From a bacterium (GTDB lineage Bacteria > 4484-113 > JAFGCY01): a stretch of 64,000 bases of DNA. Positions 35,881 through 44,657 of the stretch are shown here, in pieces. The stretch is from positions 52,015 to 116,014 of the forward strand of contig JADZFO010000056.1 of the NCBI GenBank assembly GCA_020849855.1, read 5' to 3'. The number at the start of each line of letters is the position of its first letter. The stretch's first letter is position 1. The position numbers were made by a program, and so were the translations under genes. Below the pieces are notes generated by a model. The model made no database searches and was not told where the DNA came from. It saw only the letters and a program-made list of their open reading frames with translations.

Positions 35881-36465
35881 CTACTCAGGGCCTGGCATTC
35901 CAGGCTTGTCGCCCGCGGCTGCCCGCGTGCGCGGCTCCCAGGTCTCATTCCAGCTGCTCCCGTCAAGCGCTTCCTTCACGGTGGGGAATTCATCCGGCTC
36001 AGCCGGATGGTCCGAATTCCACAGCACTGCCGTGCTGCGCAGCAGATAGCTGTCGGCCAGGCGCGAATCCTGGCCAAGGCGGCTGGCTTCCAGAAGGCGC
36101 GTCAGGAAGGCGCTGCGGCCGGCATTGCTCAGCGGGAGCTTGTCGAACTCTCCGCTGGCGCTGTTCTGCCTTCCGTCCAGCATCCTGGCGGCGGTCTCAA
36201 GGCAGAAGGGCAGCCCCTCATAGCGCGGGGTCGACTTCAGGATGGTGAAACCAAAGAGGTTCGCGCTGCTCCTGTGGCAGACCACCCACTGCTCCTTATC
36301 CCTGACGCCGGCGTTGTTGCTGCGCACAAGCAGTGCGAAACGGCTGGGCTGGCTGGCGCAGGAAAGCTCATAGCCAAAGAGCGTGGTCTTGCAGCGCATG
36401 CTGCCGTCATAAAGGTTGATGCAGGTCGACCTGTCGACGATCGGGGCACAGAAAGCAGCCAGCAA
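35881..36465 (-). CDS. Anchored or secreted hypothetical protein with unclear start
   Basis: At least 194 aa, five or six Cys, no family recognised. A TTG at 36465 is the first conventional start, but the hydrophobic segment it begins is cut short. The same frame is open upstream to 36520 and reads ISHQLYALIVVGALLLAAFCAPI, a complete signal or anchor helix. No ATG, GTG or TTG precedes it; an ATT at 36511-36513 lies five bases after TATGAT. So the real start may be ATT or a changed ATG. Confidence 0.5.
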   Translation of the reverse strand: MLAAFCAPIVDRSTCINLYDGSMRCKTTLFGYELSCASQPSRFALLVRSNNAGVRDKEQWVVCHRSSANLFGFTILKSTPRYEGLPFCLETAARMLDGRQNSASGEFDKLPLSNAGRSAFLTRLLEASRLGQDSRLADSYLLRSTAVLWNSDHPAEPDEFPTVKEALDGSSWNETWEPRTRAAAGDKPGMPGPE

Positions 36466-36590
36466 AAGGGCGCCGACGACAATCAGGGCATAAAGCTGAT
36501 GGGAAATCCGAATAGCGGATCATAACCCAAAACCAGGCCCCGCGCAGGACATCGCGCGGCGGCGTGCTGCCGTGTGTCCGGCGTGCCCGG

Positions 36591-38924
36591 CTAGAAGTCC
36601 AGCGTATAGCCCACGCGGATCTCGCGGCCCGGCTCGGGGCCATAGCGTCCGTCCTTCTCATCCAGCACATTCAGCGCGGAGATGCGCCACTGGCCGTCGC
36701 CCAGGTCCTGGCTGTAGCTCAGGTCCAGGGTGCTGAAGGCCGGCGCCTCGGTCAGGTTCTCGCGGTCCAGGAAGCGGCTGCCTGAGCGCCGCAGCAGGCT
36801 GCTCAGCCGCGCCCCCGGCCACTCATAGGCCAGGCGCAGGCTGAGGTCCAGCTCGGGGCTGCTCGGCAGGCGGGTGCCCAGCTCGCTGTCCTCGCTTTGC
36901 GCGATCCACACTCCGTCGATGCCGGCCTGGAACCACTGGGCCTTGTTGCACTCGCGCGCGCCGCGGACCCACCAGCGCTGCTGGGCCGAAAGCTGCAGGC
37001 CGCTGCTCAGCGCGCGGCCGACATTGGCGGTCTGGAAGACCTGCGGAGTCTCCTGCACCTGGCTGAAGACGATCAGGTTGTCGATCTCGTGCCTGAAGGC
37101 CGTCAGGTCCAGGCTCCTGAGCTTATAGCTCCAGCGCGCGCCGAGGCTGTAGTCCGTGCTGGTCTCGGGCTGCAGCTCGCTGTTGCCGATGACACTGTAG
37201 CCAAAGGGGCTGGCGAACTCGTAGTAGCGCTCGCGCAGGCTGGGGGCGCGGTAACCCTGGCCGGCGCCCAGCAGCAGAGTGCTGTGCGCGCCAAGCTTGT
37301 ATTCCGCGCTGAACTTCGGCGTGAACTGGCCGCCGAAGAAGTCGTGGTGGTCATAGCGCGCAGCCAGGCTCAGGGCCCAGCGCTCGTCAGCGAACCACTC
37401 ATAGGACGCATAGCCGCCCAGCAGCTCGGCCTCCGCGCTGCCTTTCACGCCCGGGGCCGCGCCGGAGATGCGGTCGCTCTCCAGCTTGTCATAGCTGCGC
37501 TCGATGCCCGCGCGCAGGATGTAGTCCCGGCCATACTGCAGCCAGCTCAGTTTGCTGTCCAGCAGCTGGTCGCGAAAGCCGGTGGTGACCAGTGTCTCGT
37601 CCGGGAAATCGATGTAGTAGCGGTCCAGGTTGTGGTAATAGCTGCCATAGCTCTGGCTCGCGCTCAGGCTGCGCCCGCGGCCGAGGTCCCAGGTGTAGTT
37701 GATGTTGCCGCTAAAGCGCCGGGTGAAGGTCTCGTTGTTGCGGATCTGGTTCGGCGGGCTGTAGCTCAGGCCCAGGGCGTCCTCGGTGTACCAGTCCAGC
37801 TGCAGGCCGAAGGCGTCCTTGCCGATGGCGCGGTCGAACTTGCCGAAGAAGTCATAGCTGGTATAGCCGTCGCCGTCGGTATCGGGGAAGCTCAGGTTGA
37901 AGTCATAGCTGGCGCGGCTCTTGCGCTCGGCCGATAGATACCAGCCGCTGCTCCGGCCGCTGTCCTGCAGGCTGAGCTGCTCGCGGTTGTAATCCAGGCT
38001 GCCGCCCTCCAGGCTCAGGCTGCCGCTGATCTCGGTGCCCACCTCCGTGCAGTCACCCTGGCGCTCCACCAGCGACTGCAGCTTTGATCCGCTGCCAGTC
38101 CCGCTGTCAGCCTGGGCTGCAGCGCTGGCGCGCCCGGCCTTGCGCGTAATGATGTTGATGATCACGCCTGCGCTGTCCGCGCCATAGGCCGCCGCCTGCG
38201 GGCCGCGCAGGATCTCGATGTGGTCAATGTTGCTCAGGGGCAGCTGGCCGCTGTCTATGCGCTCGGCGATGCGGCCCGGCACGCGCTGGCCGTCGATCAG
38301 GATGGTTGTGAACTTGCTGGGCAGGCCCTGAAAGCTCACCTCGGCGCCGCTGAAGGAATCGGTGATGCTGAAGCCGGCTTCCTGGGCCAGCAGATCGCCC
38401 ACGCTGTCCACACCGCTCTGCGCGATTTCCTCTGAGCTGATCATTGCCGCCACTGCCGCCGGGGCTGCTTCGGTTGCTACAAAGGCCTCGCCTTCAACAT
38501 CCGCGCTGCCCAGGTCAATCTCGCCGCTTTCCTCATCTATGTCGATGGCGGCTTCTTCCTCGTCGAGGTCGATCTCCTCGTCAAGGTCGATCTCCTCATC
38601 ACCGCCTGCATCAGCGGCCGCATCCCCGGGGCCGAAGGCTTCATCAATGATGCCGTCGACCTCGCCCTCCTCCTCTTCTTCTCCGCTCCCGTCGGCCGGT
38701 TTCAGCTCTGCATCCTGGGGCACATCCTCATCAGACGGCGCCTCGGAACCTGCCGCCGGCTGGACTTCCTTGGGCTGGCTGGCCGGCGGCACTTCGCGCG
38801 CCTTGCTGCCATCGCCCTCCTGCGCCCCTGCCGGCAGGGCCCAGGCCAGGGCCACGGCCGCGACCGCCAGCAGGCGGGCCAAAGCACGCACCTGCGCAGT
38901 CCAGCTTGCTGAAAGTTGAGTCAT
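36591..38924 (-). CDS. TonB-dependent outer-membrane receptor, 777 aa
   Basis: A signal peptide (to about residue 34) is followed by an acidic low-complexity stretch of about 125 residues, then a plug domain (VDSVGDLLAQEAGFSITDSF, GLPSKFTTILIDGQRVPGR, IDHIEILRGPQAAAYGADSAGVIINIITR) and a 22-strand-type barrel ending in an aromatic residue (REIRVGYTLDF). Such receptors import siderophores, cobalamin, heme or glycans using TonB energy; the plug resembles BtuB-like receptors, but the ligand is not evident. The acidic stretch has repeated EIDL units. GGGGAAGG precedes the ATG. A lipoprotein gene lies just upstream on the same strand. Confidence 0.93.
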   Translation of the reverse strand: MTQLSASWTAQVRALARLLAVAAVALAWALPAGAQEGDGSKAREVPPASQPKEVQPAAGSEAPSDEDVPQDAELKPADGSGEEEEEGEVDGIIDEAFGPGDAAADAGGDEEIDLDEEIDLDEEEAAIDIDEESGEIDLGSADVEGEAFVATEAAPAAVAAMISSEEIAQSGVDSVGDLLAQEAGFSITDSFSGAEVSFQGLPSKFTTILIDGQRVPGRIAERIDSGQLPLSNIDHIEILRGPQAAAYGADSAGVIINIITRKAGRASAAAQADSGTGSGSKLQSLVERQGDCTEVGTEISGSLSLEGGSLDYNREQLSLQDSGRSSGWYLSAERKSRASYDFNLSFPDTDGDGYTSYDFFGKFDRAIGKDAFGLQLDWYTEDALGLSYSPPNQIRNNETFTRRFSGNINYTWDLGRGRSLSASQSYGSYYHNLDRYYIDFPDETLVTTGFRDQLLDSKLSWLQYGRDYILRAGIERSYDKLESDRISGAAPGVKGSAEAELLGGYASYEWFADERWALSLAARYDHHDFFGGQFTPKFSAEYKLGAHSTLLLGAGQGYRAPSLRERYYEFASPFGYSVIGNSELQPETSTDYSLGARWSYKLRSLDLTAFRHEIDNLIVFSQVQETPQVFQTANVGRALSSGLQLSAQQRWWVRGARECNKAQWFQAGIDGVWIAQSEDSELGTRLPSSPELDLSLRLAYEWPGARLSSLLRRSGSRFLDRENLTEAPAFSTLDLSYSQDLGDGQWRISALNVLDEKDGRYGPEPGREIRVGYTLDF

Positions 38925-38980
38925 GCCTTCCCCGGAGCATGCGGCGCCATCGGCCGCTGGTCAATGATGCCTTATGGAGC

Positions 38981-39006
38981 GGGCGGCCGCCAGGCAGCGG
39001 CCGCCC
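38981..39006 (-). terminator. GC-rich hairpin between lipoprotein and receptor genes
   Basis: A perfect 10-bp stem (GGGCGGCCGC/GCGGCCGCCC) with a 6-nt loop. No T-tract follows, so it may slow or partly stop transcription from the upstream lipoprotein into the receptor, or stabilise the mRNA end. Confidence 0.4.
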
Positions 39007-39039
39007 CCTGTGTCTTGTCCCAATAGCCTGTAAGCAGGC

Positions 39040-40137
39040 TTAGTTGATCAGGTTGACGTCGGCATCAAAGTCAATGCCGGTGATGTTGCGGTTGCCCTCG
39101 GCGATGCTGACGGTCGTCGGGTACTCGCCGAAGTAGATCGCGGTGTGCGTCGCGAAGTCATAGCTGTAGATCGAGACGCTGTAGTCGCCGTCCAAAAGCA
39201 GGGGCAGGGTGAACTGGACCTGCTTGTTGGCGTCCAGGTCGGCCGGCACCACATCAAAGCTGGCCGGGGGCGCGCCCTGCTGGGGCGGGATCGTGTTGGC
39301 GCTGATGGTGATGAACTGGCCCGCGGGCAGGTCCTGGTTGAAGGTCACGGTGCCGCTGATCACGCCCAGCTCCGGGTCGGTGCCCGGGTCGCCGTCAAAG
39401 TCGGCGGGGAAGACGATGCCCTGGGCATTATCATCCGTGGGAGTGATGGTCACGGGGCTGTCAAAGGCGCCGACGGTCTCGAAGTCAAAGGTCGCCGGGT
39501 TGTAGACATACAGCCCGACCAGCCAGGTGCCGAAGGCGATGCCGTCAACGTTGAAGACCAGCTTGTTGCCAGTCTGCACATCGGCGCTGCTGACAACCCA
39601 CTGGCTGACGTTCTGCGGGGCGCTCACCGGCGAGAAGCCGATGAAGGTGATAAAGCTCGCGCTGTCCGGGAAGGTCGTGTTGCCCTGCAGCGCGGCGATG
39701 CCGCTGATGGTACCGAAATTGGGGCCCTCGCCGGTGAAGCTGCACTTCTCGTTGCTGAAGGTCTTGTTGGGGCTCGCAGCGCTGGTGGTGAACTCGTCGC
39801 TGGTGTAGTAGAAGGTGTTGCCGCCCGGGCCGCTGCCATAGACGCGCACCGTGTAGGTCCCCGGCTCAACATCAGAGAAGCTGAAGTTGAACTGGCGGCC
39901 GTTCTGGCTGACCGTCGCGGCGGAGGTAATGCGGCCGCCCACGCCGGTCTGCAGCGGGGTATCGCTGCCGCTGGCAAAGAGGCCGACGTTCAGCTCAACT
40001 GCACCATTGAAAGGACCGACGACATCGACATCGCCCGAAACGGTGCCGTTGGCCGCGACGGGCTCGTTGCCGCCGCCGCAGGATGCCAGGGCCAGCATCA
40101 GCAGGCCCACAACGATTAGGTACAGATACCTGGACAT
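39040..40137 (-). CDS. Lipoprotein with repeated beta-sandwich domains, 365 aa
   Basis: Lipobox LALASC (Cys20). The mature part is composed of about three related beta domains: each starts with a GxVSG/ISGxxxL strand (NGTVSGDVDVVGPF, FGTISGIAALQGNT, LGVISGTVTFNQDL) and contains a YTVRVYG or GDYSVSIYSYD motif, like carboxypeptidase regulatory or prealbumin-type folds. GGAGGAATT precedes the ATG. It is upstream of, and on the same strand as, the TonB receptor, so it may be a surface partner for it (inference). Confidence 0.75.
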   Translation of the reverse strand: MSRYLYLIVVGLLMLALASCGGGNEPVAANGTVSGDVDVVGPFNGAVELNVGLFASGSDTPLQTGVGGRITSAATVSQNGRQFNFSFSDVEPGTYTVRVYGSGPGGNTFYYTSDEFTTSAASPNKTFSNEKCSFTGEGPNFGTISGIAALQGNTTFPDSASFITFIGFSPVSAPQNVSQWVVSSADVQTGNKLVFNVDGIAFGTWLVGLYVYNPATFDFETVGAFDSPVTITPTDDNAQGIVFPADFDGDPGTDPELGVISGTVTFNQDLPAGQFITISANTIPPQQGAPPASFDVVPADLDANKQVQFTLPLLLDGDYSVSIYSYDFATHTAIYFGEYPTTVSIAEGNRNITGIDFDADVNLIN

Positions 40138-40226
40138 AATTCCTCCACTATCCCCCGCCGCCGGAATTGCCGGTCGGTCATGGCTTTGTTCATCGGCCGT
40201 TCTTTCGAACTCCTCGACATTGCTCT

Positions 40227-40547
40227 TTATGTCGCAATTACCTCGTAGACCTTGAAGTCAGAGCTCATCGGCGGCTCCTTGCCTTCCTCCCTGAAGCGCC
40301 GCATGTCCTCAAAGCCCCGCTTGTGTCCTTCCAGGAATTCCGGGCTTCCCTTCCAGGCCTCAAAGTGCTCCTGCGCCTCCCACTCGCTGACGATCAGGTA
40401 GGGATCCTCAGCACTGGAGGGCTTCAGCACCCGCAGGTTGCGAAAGCCCGGCATCCGGTCAATCGCCCCAGCGCGGCTGGCGAAGAGCTCCTCAAAACGT
40501 TCCCGGTAGTGCTCCTGGCACTTGATGTAATTGATCGCGACAAACAT
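40227..40547 (-). CDS. Heme-degrading monooxygenase-like (ABM domain) protein, 106 aa
   Basis: A dimeric ferredoxin-like ABM fold of the HmoA/IsdG kind: FVAINYIKCQEHYRERFEELF, MPGFRNLRVLKP, YLIVSEWEAQEHFEAWKGSPEF. Some members cleave heme to release iron; others oxidise quinones. AGGAG is six bases before the ATG. It is divergent from a paralogue at 40940 with the same layout (same length, same NxY, PGF and W positions), so the pair arose by duplication. Confidence 0.82.
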   Translation of the reverse strand: MFVAINYIKCQEHYRERFEELFASRAGAIDRMPGFRNLRVLKPSSAEDPYLIVSEWEAQEHFEAWKGSPEFLEGHKRGFEDMRRFREEGKEPPMSSDFKVYEVIAT

Positions 40548-40936
40548 CACCGCTCCTGTTTCAGCACGCTGGTCCGACGGGGGTTGCAGCCCGTGGGAAC
40601 CTGGCGCTGGGCTATAATTGCAACTGAGACTCAGTCTCAGAAACCTTATTCTAGCCCAGAGAGCAGGTCTGGACAAGAGCGCTGCCACGGTTCTGATCAA
40701 GGCCCTGAGGCCATCTGCCAAGGCAGGGATCAGCTGCGGCGGTGGAAGAATAGCGAGCGAAGGGCTAAAATGAGGCAGTCTCAATAAAATATACACTCCG
40801 TTTTATCCGCTTAGAGGCGAGGCAGCCGCGAAGCAAGAAATGGCAAGCTATCAGGCAGCTTCGAACCACGAAAGGCGTTACGGCGTCTCAATTAGCTGCT
40901 AGCATATTTGGAGCTTCACCGCTGGCATTTGGAGGA
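40548..40936. promoter_or_regulatory. Divergent control region with two TGAG...CTCA palindromes
   Basis: The 389-bp gap between the two ABM genes holds a perfect palindrome at 40624-40640 (8-bp arms CTGAGACT/AGTCTCAG around one base) six bases after a TATAAT (40613-40618), and a weaker partner TGAGGCAGTCTCA at 40771-40783. The 7-1-7 layout is that of Fur-family operators, though less AT-rich than the Fur consensus. No gene is seen in the gap. Confidence 0.55.
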
Positions 40937-40939
40937 AGC

Positions 40940-41260
40940 ATGTTCGTCGCCTGTAACTACCTGGCCTGTGTGGATGAGTACCAGGAGCGCCTGGAGTCTC
41001 TGCTGCGTTCGCGCAGCCACAGCATCGACAATGCTCCCGGTTTTATGGGGATGAAAGTGCTCAAACCGATCCGCCACGCGGACCACTTCCTCATCGTGAG
41101 CCAGTGGTATGACCAGGACCACTTTGACGACTGGCGGGAAAGCCCGGCCTTCCAGCTGGTCCACGCGCGGGGTTTTGGTGATCTGAAGCGCTTTGCTGAC
41201 CGCGGCGAGCAAAGCCCGGTGCGCAGCACCTTCCGCACCTACAACCTTATCGGTGTGTAG
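40940..41260 (+). CDS. Heme-degrading monooxygenase-like (ABM domain) protein, paralogue 2
   Basis: 106 aa with the same ABM pattern as its divergent neighbour: FVACNYLACVDEYQERLESLL, APGFMGMKVLKPI, FLIVSQWYDQDHFDDWRESPAF. The two share a long control region, so they are probably co-regulated. GGAGGAAGC precedes the ATG. Whether both act on heme cannot be told. Confidence 0.8.
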   Translation: MFVACNYLACVDEYQERLESLLRSRSHSIDNAPGFMGMKVLKPIRHADHFLIVSQWYDQDHFDDWRESPAFQLVHARGFGDLKRFADRGEQSPVRSTFRTYNLIGV

Positions 41261-41305
41261 CGCTGCCCTTGCGGTGGCGGGCCGGGGGCTATGATTGCCC
41301 CGGCA

Positions 41306-41563
41306 ATGAGTGAAGGCGGCAGCACAGTTTCCCTGGTTCAGGCGCGCGGGCGTCTGATAGCTGTTTCCATACTGCCCATCTTCCTGGGCCTGCTGGTTCC
41401 CGAGGCCCTGGAGCGCCACGCCCAGACTGGCTTTTACACCAAGTACGCCAGCTCTGTCTGGCAGGATTATCTCTATGTCGGGCTGCTGCTGCTGGTGATG
41501 GCCGTGCTGATCTGGATCGCCCTGAGCGACTTCCTCAAGGCCCGCCGGCAGCAGAGCGCCTAG
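41306..41563 (+). CDS. Small membrane protein, 85 aa
   Basis: Two membrane helices (LIAVSILPIFLGLLVPEAL and YLYVGLLLLVMAVLIWIAL) joined by a short loop. No family recognised. The start is ATG 41306; an ATG at 41291 overlaps a TATGAT that may be its -10. It ends 51 bases before the OYE gene. Confidence 0.6.
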   Translation: MSEGGSTVSLVQARGRLIAVSILPIFLGLLVPEALERHAQTGFYTKYASSVWQDYLYVGLLLLVMAVLIWIALSDFLKARRQQSA

Positions 41564-41601
41564 GCCTGGCCTGGCGCAGCCCGAGGACTCCTGAAGCACA
41601 C

Positions 41602-41607
41602 TACAAT
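41602..41607 (+). promoter_or_regulatory. -10 element for leaderless OYE mRNA
   Basis: TACAAT seven bases before GTG 41615. Confidence 0.5.
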
Positions 41608-41614
41608 CTGCAAC

Positions 41615-42769
41615 GTGTCCAAGCTCTTTGATGCGCTGACCCTGCGCGGCGTGACATTCCGCAACCGCATTGGGATGAGCCCGATGTGCCAGTATTCAGC
41701 TCCCGGCGGCTTTCCGACGGCCTGGCATATGCAGCATCTGGGCAGCCGCGCGGCAGGCGGCTGCGGCCTCGTGATGACCGAGGCAACGGCGGTGGAGCCG
41801 CGGGGCCGCATCAGCCACAGTGATACCGGCATCTGGAACGCCACCCTGGCTAGTGCCTGGAGGCCCATCACAGATTTCATACGCACGCAGGGCGCGCGGG
41901 CGGGCATCCAGTTGGCCCACGCCGGGCGCAAGGCCGGCACTTCGCCGCCCTGGGAGGGTGGGGCGCCCTACAGCGAAGAGGACGTTGAAGCAGAAGCCAA
42001 AGAGCGCGGCATCAAGGCGGATGACCATCACCGCGCCTCGGATGAACTGCATCCGGTGGGGGCTTCGCCAATTCCCTTTGACGAAGGCTGGCGCATCCCG
42101 CGGCCGCTCTGGCGCGGCGACCTGGACCGGATGGTCTTCACCTGGGTGGACAGTGCGCGGCACGCCCTTGCCGCCGGCTTTGAAGTGATTGAGCTGCACA
42201 TGGCCCATGGCTATCTGGCGCACAGCTTCCTCAGCCCGATCAGCAACCAGCGGCCCGATGAATACGGCGGCAGCCTGGAAAACCGCATGCGCTTTCCGCT
42301 GATGCTCGCGCGCGGCGTACGGGCCGTCTGGCCGGAGCACCTGCCCCTGTTCGTGCGCATATCCTGCACCGACTGGGCCGCGCCGGACCATGAACCCGCA
42401 GGCTGGGATATCGACGAGGCCTGCGAGTTCTGCGCCCGGCTGAAGGAGATCGGGGTCGACCTGGTGGACTGCTCGTCCGGTGGCACGCTCCCCGGGGCGC
42501 AGCTATCCCCGGTGGCGAGCTCTGCTTTCCGCGAGCCGGGCTATCAGGTTGCCTTCGCCCGGCGCATCCGCGAGGAGACCGGCATGCCGACGGCGGCGGT
42601 GGGGCTGATCACAGAGCCGGCGCAGGCGCAGAAGATCCTGGACGAAGGCTCTGCGGATATGGTCATGCTGGGGCGGCAGCTCCTGCGGGAGCCCTACTGG
42701 CCGCAGCGCGCGGCCCAGGAACTGGGGGCCGAGGCTGCCTGGCCGCGGCAGTACGGCAGGTCAAAGTAA
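41615..42769 (+). CDS. Old yellow enzyme-family NADH:flavin oxidoreductase (YqjM-like), 384 aa
   Basis: An FMN-binding TIM barrel that reduces activated C=C bonds with NAD(P)H. Features of the thermophilic-like OYE class are visible: SPMCQYSA with the regulatory Cys, LAHAGRKAG with the substrate-contacting His, and IELHMAHGYLAHSFLSPISN. The C-terminal FMN phosphate site reads AAVGLIT and DMVMLGRQLLREPYWP. The start is GTG 41615, set by TACAAT-N7-GTG. Confidence 0.93.
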   Translation: MSKLFDALTLRGVTFRNRIGMSPMCQYSAPGGFPTAWHMQHLGSRAAGGCGLVMTEATAVEPRGRISHSDTGIWNATLASAWRPITDFIRTQGARAGIQLAHAGRKAGTSPPWEGGAPYSEEDVEAEAKERGIKADDHHRASDELHPVGASPIPFDEGWRIPRPLWRGDLDRMVFTWVDSARHALAAGFEVIELHMAHGYLAHSFLSPISNQRPDEYGGSLENRMRFPLMLARGVRAVWPEHLPLFVRISCTDWAAPDHEPAGWDIDEACEFCARLKEIGVDLVDCSSGGTLPGAQLSPVASSAFREPGYQVAFARRIREETGMPTAAVGLITEPAQAQKILDEGSADMVMLGRQLLREPYWPQRAAQELGAEAAWPRQYGRSK

Positions 42770-42882
42770 GACAAAGGCAGAGCGCGGGCACTCGCCTCCC
42801 GGACCTCTGGTGCCCCGGGCGGCGCAACTGTGCCTGCACTCTGCCTGATATGCCTTGGTGTCGCGCTTACAGATTGGCCCTG

Positions 42883-43470
42883 CTAATGCGCAGCGGCGGC
42901 AGTGGGCTCCATCTTGTTGGCCAGCAGGCTCACAATCACCTTGACCTCGTTGCCCAGACCGCCCGCGGGCCAGCCGAAATCGGCGGTGTTCAGGATGAAC
43001 TCGCCAAAGAAGCCGGCGCTGGTGCCCTTCTCGCCCGTCTCAGGGCCCTTCATGCTGATCGGGATGGTCACCGGCTTGCGGATGCCCATGAACTCCAGAT
43101 CGCCCGTCAGGTTCCATGTGCCGTCGCCGTTGTCACTGAGCCCTGTGCTCTGGAAGGTGCTGTTCGGGAAGGCCGCCACGTTATAGAAATCGGCGCTGCG
43201 CACGTGCTCGTCGCGCTTGTCGTTGTTGGTGTCAACGCTGTTCATGTCGACAGTCAGCGAGACAGCGCTGTTGGCCAGGTTCGCGGTGTCAAGAGTAATG
43301 CTGCCTTCAGTGATATTCAGGCTGCCGTAGACATCAACCAGGCCGCCGCGGTTGACAGCAAAGACCAGGCTGGAATGGACCGTGTCAATCTTGTACTGGT
43401 CTGCTGCCCGTGCAGCAACAGGCAGGGCCAGCAGTGCGGCGATGGACAGGACGGCAAGTAGGTTACGCAT
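42883..43470 (-). CDS. YceI-family periplasmic protein, 195 aa
   Basis: A signal peptide (cleaved near AARAA) is followed by a lipocalin-like YceI barrel: YKIDTVHSSLVFAVNRGGLVDVYGSLNITEG, then SADFYNVAAFPNSTFQST and GDLEFMGIRKPVTIPI. Known YceI proteins bind polyisoprenoids or similar lipids in the periplasm. The start is ATG 43470, with GGAGGAAACC directly upstream. Confidence 0.92.
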   Translation of the reverse strand: MRNLLAVLSIAALLALPVAARAADQYKIDTVHSSLVFAVNRGGLVDVYGSLNITEGSITLDTANLANSAVSLTVDMNSVDTNNDKRDEHVRSADFYNVAAFPNSTFQSTGLSDNGDGTWNLTGDLEFMGIRKPVTIPISMKGPETGEKGTSAGFFGEFILNTADFGWPAGGLGNEVKVIVSLLANKMEPTAAAAH

Positions 43471-43549
43471 GGTTTCCTCCAAATGTGCTGGACGGCGGAG
43501 CCGCCGGACAGGTATTAGTTTAACGTTTGACGATCAGTACTTGTTCAAG

Positions 43550-44017
43550 CTAGACGCCAAGTTCCTCGCGGTCAATGCCAATCTGCTCATACAGAGGGAA
43601 CGCCAGCCAGAAGAACCAGCAGACCAGCAGGCTGCCGCCGGTGCTGGCCAGCTTGCAGCCAAGGCCATAGCCGTCATTACCGTAGGTCCAGATGGCATAA
43701 AAGATGCCCAGCAGCAGGCACAGCCCGCCGATGCCGAAAAGCAGCCGGGCGGTGCCGGCGCTGTCCAGTGTGAACTGACCCCGGACCCGCTCACTGGTTC
43801 CCATGTCCCAGTAGAGCAGGCCCAGCCAGAGCTGGTAAGCTCCGCCGATGATCAGAGCCCAGCTGATGACATAGCTGAAGCCGATCAGGCCGTGGCTGAA
43901 GCCGCGGAAAAGGCCCACTGGACCGCCATATTCGCTGGCGATCCAGGGCAGGCGCGGCATATTGGCCATCACCAGGATGGCGGCTACGATGCCAAGGATC
44001 AGATAAGCCTGGCGCAC
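43550..44017 (-). CDS. Four-helix membrane protein, 155 aa
   Basis: Four membrane helices (AYLILGIVAAILVMANM, GFSYVISWALIIGGAYQLWLGLL, ARLLFGIGGLCLLLGIFYAIW, GGSLLVCWFFWLAFPLY). No family recognised. The start is GTG 44017 with TACAAT six bases upstream; an in-frame TTG at 44041 lies beyond that -10. Confidence 0.65.
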   Translation of the reverse strand: MRQAYLILGIVAAILVMANMPRLPWIASEYGGPVGLFRGFSHGLIGFSYVISWALIIGGAYQLWLGLLYWDMGTSERVRGQFTLDSAGTARLLFGIGGLCLLLGIFYAIWTYGNDGYGLGCKLASTGGSLLVCWFFWLAFPLYEQIGIDREELGV

Positions 44018-44023
44018 GCGCTG

Positions 44024-44029
44024 ATTGTA
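44024..44029 (-). promoter_or_regulatory. -10 element for leaderless mRNA
   Basis: TACAAT six bases before GTG 44017. Confidence 0.5.
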
Positions 44030-44102
44030 ACGCGCCCGCAACTGTTGCCGCGCAGGCTTAACCTGAGGCTAACCGGACCAACACAGAGCAGGCAGCCTCA
44101 GC

Positions 44103-44651
44103 TTAGCTGAAATCGCTGCCGGTGAGCTGCTGGGTGGCGCTCAGGCTCAGCGGAATGCCAAAGCTGGTAAAGCTGATCTGCCACTCCACCGGGAAGCTGG
44201 CGCCGGGGTTGGTTATTGTGGACTGCGCCGCGGTCAGGCTGAAGGTGCCTACCATCTCGATGTCGGTATAGTTCGGGTCGCTGGAGTCCGGGTTAAGCGT
44301 CACGGTTGCCGTGTCGCCCGATACTGCCAGGGTTCCTGTGCCGCCCGTGAAGAAGGAGCCCGGGGCGCCGTCAGTGCTGACCGGTCCGCTGGAAATGGTA
44401 AAGCCGCTGGGCGTGAAGTCGAAGCTGCGCCCCGTCGCCAGTTCGCGGGCAGTTTCGCGGGCATCACTGTCACCGCCGTCGCTGCCGCCGAAGTTGCTCA
44501 GCGAACCGCCGCTGAAGAAGTCGGCGTTAAGCTGCACAGTCTCATCGGTCCCGCCGCAGGCGCTGCACAGCAGCGCGATCAGGGCCGCCAGGGCCAGGGA
44601 CGCGATAGCGCTTGAGCGGCCGCCGGCCACCCCGTAAAGCTTGGTCTGCAT
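44103..44651 (-). CDS. Lipoprotein of unknown function, 182 aa
   Basis: The signal ends in lipobox LLCSAC (Cys32). The mature part is short, Gly/Ser/Asp-rich and beta-rich (GRSFDFTPSGFTISSGP, GTLAVSGDTATVTLNPDSSDPNYTDIEMVGTFSL). No family recognised. The start is ATG 44651 with TACGAT six bases upstream; another ATG two codons earlier overlaps that spacer. The frame extends further upstream into the KAS III gene. Confidence 0.7.
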   Translation of the reverse strand: MQTKLYGVAGGRSSAIASLALAALIALLCSACGGTDETVQLNADFFSGGSLSNFGGSDGGDSDARETARELATGRSFDFTPSGFTISSGPVSTDGAPGSFFTGGTGTLAVSGDTATVTLNPDSSDPNYTDIEMVGTFSLTAAQSTITNPGASFPVEWQISFTSFGIPLSLSATQQLTGSDFS

Positions 44652-44657
44652 AGGCAT

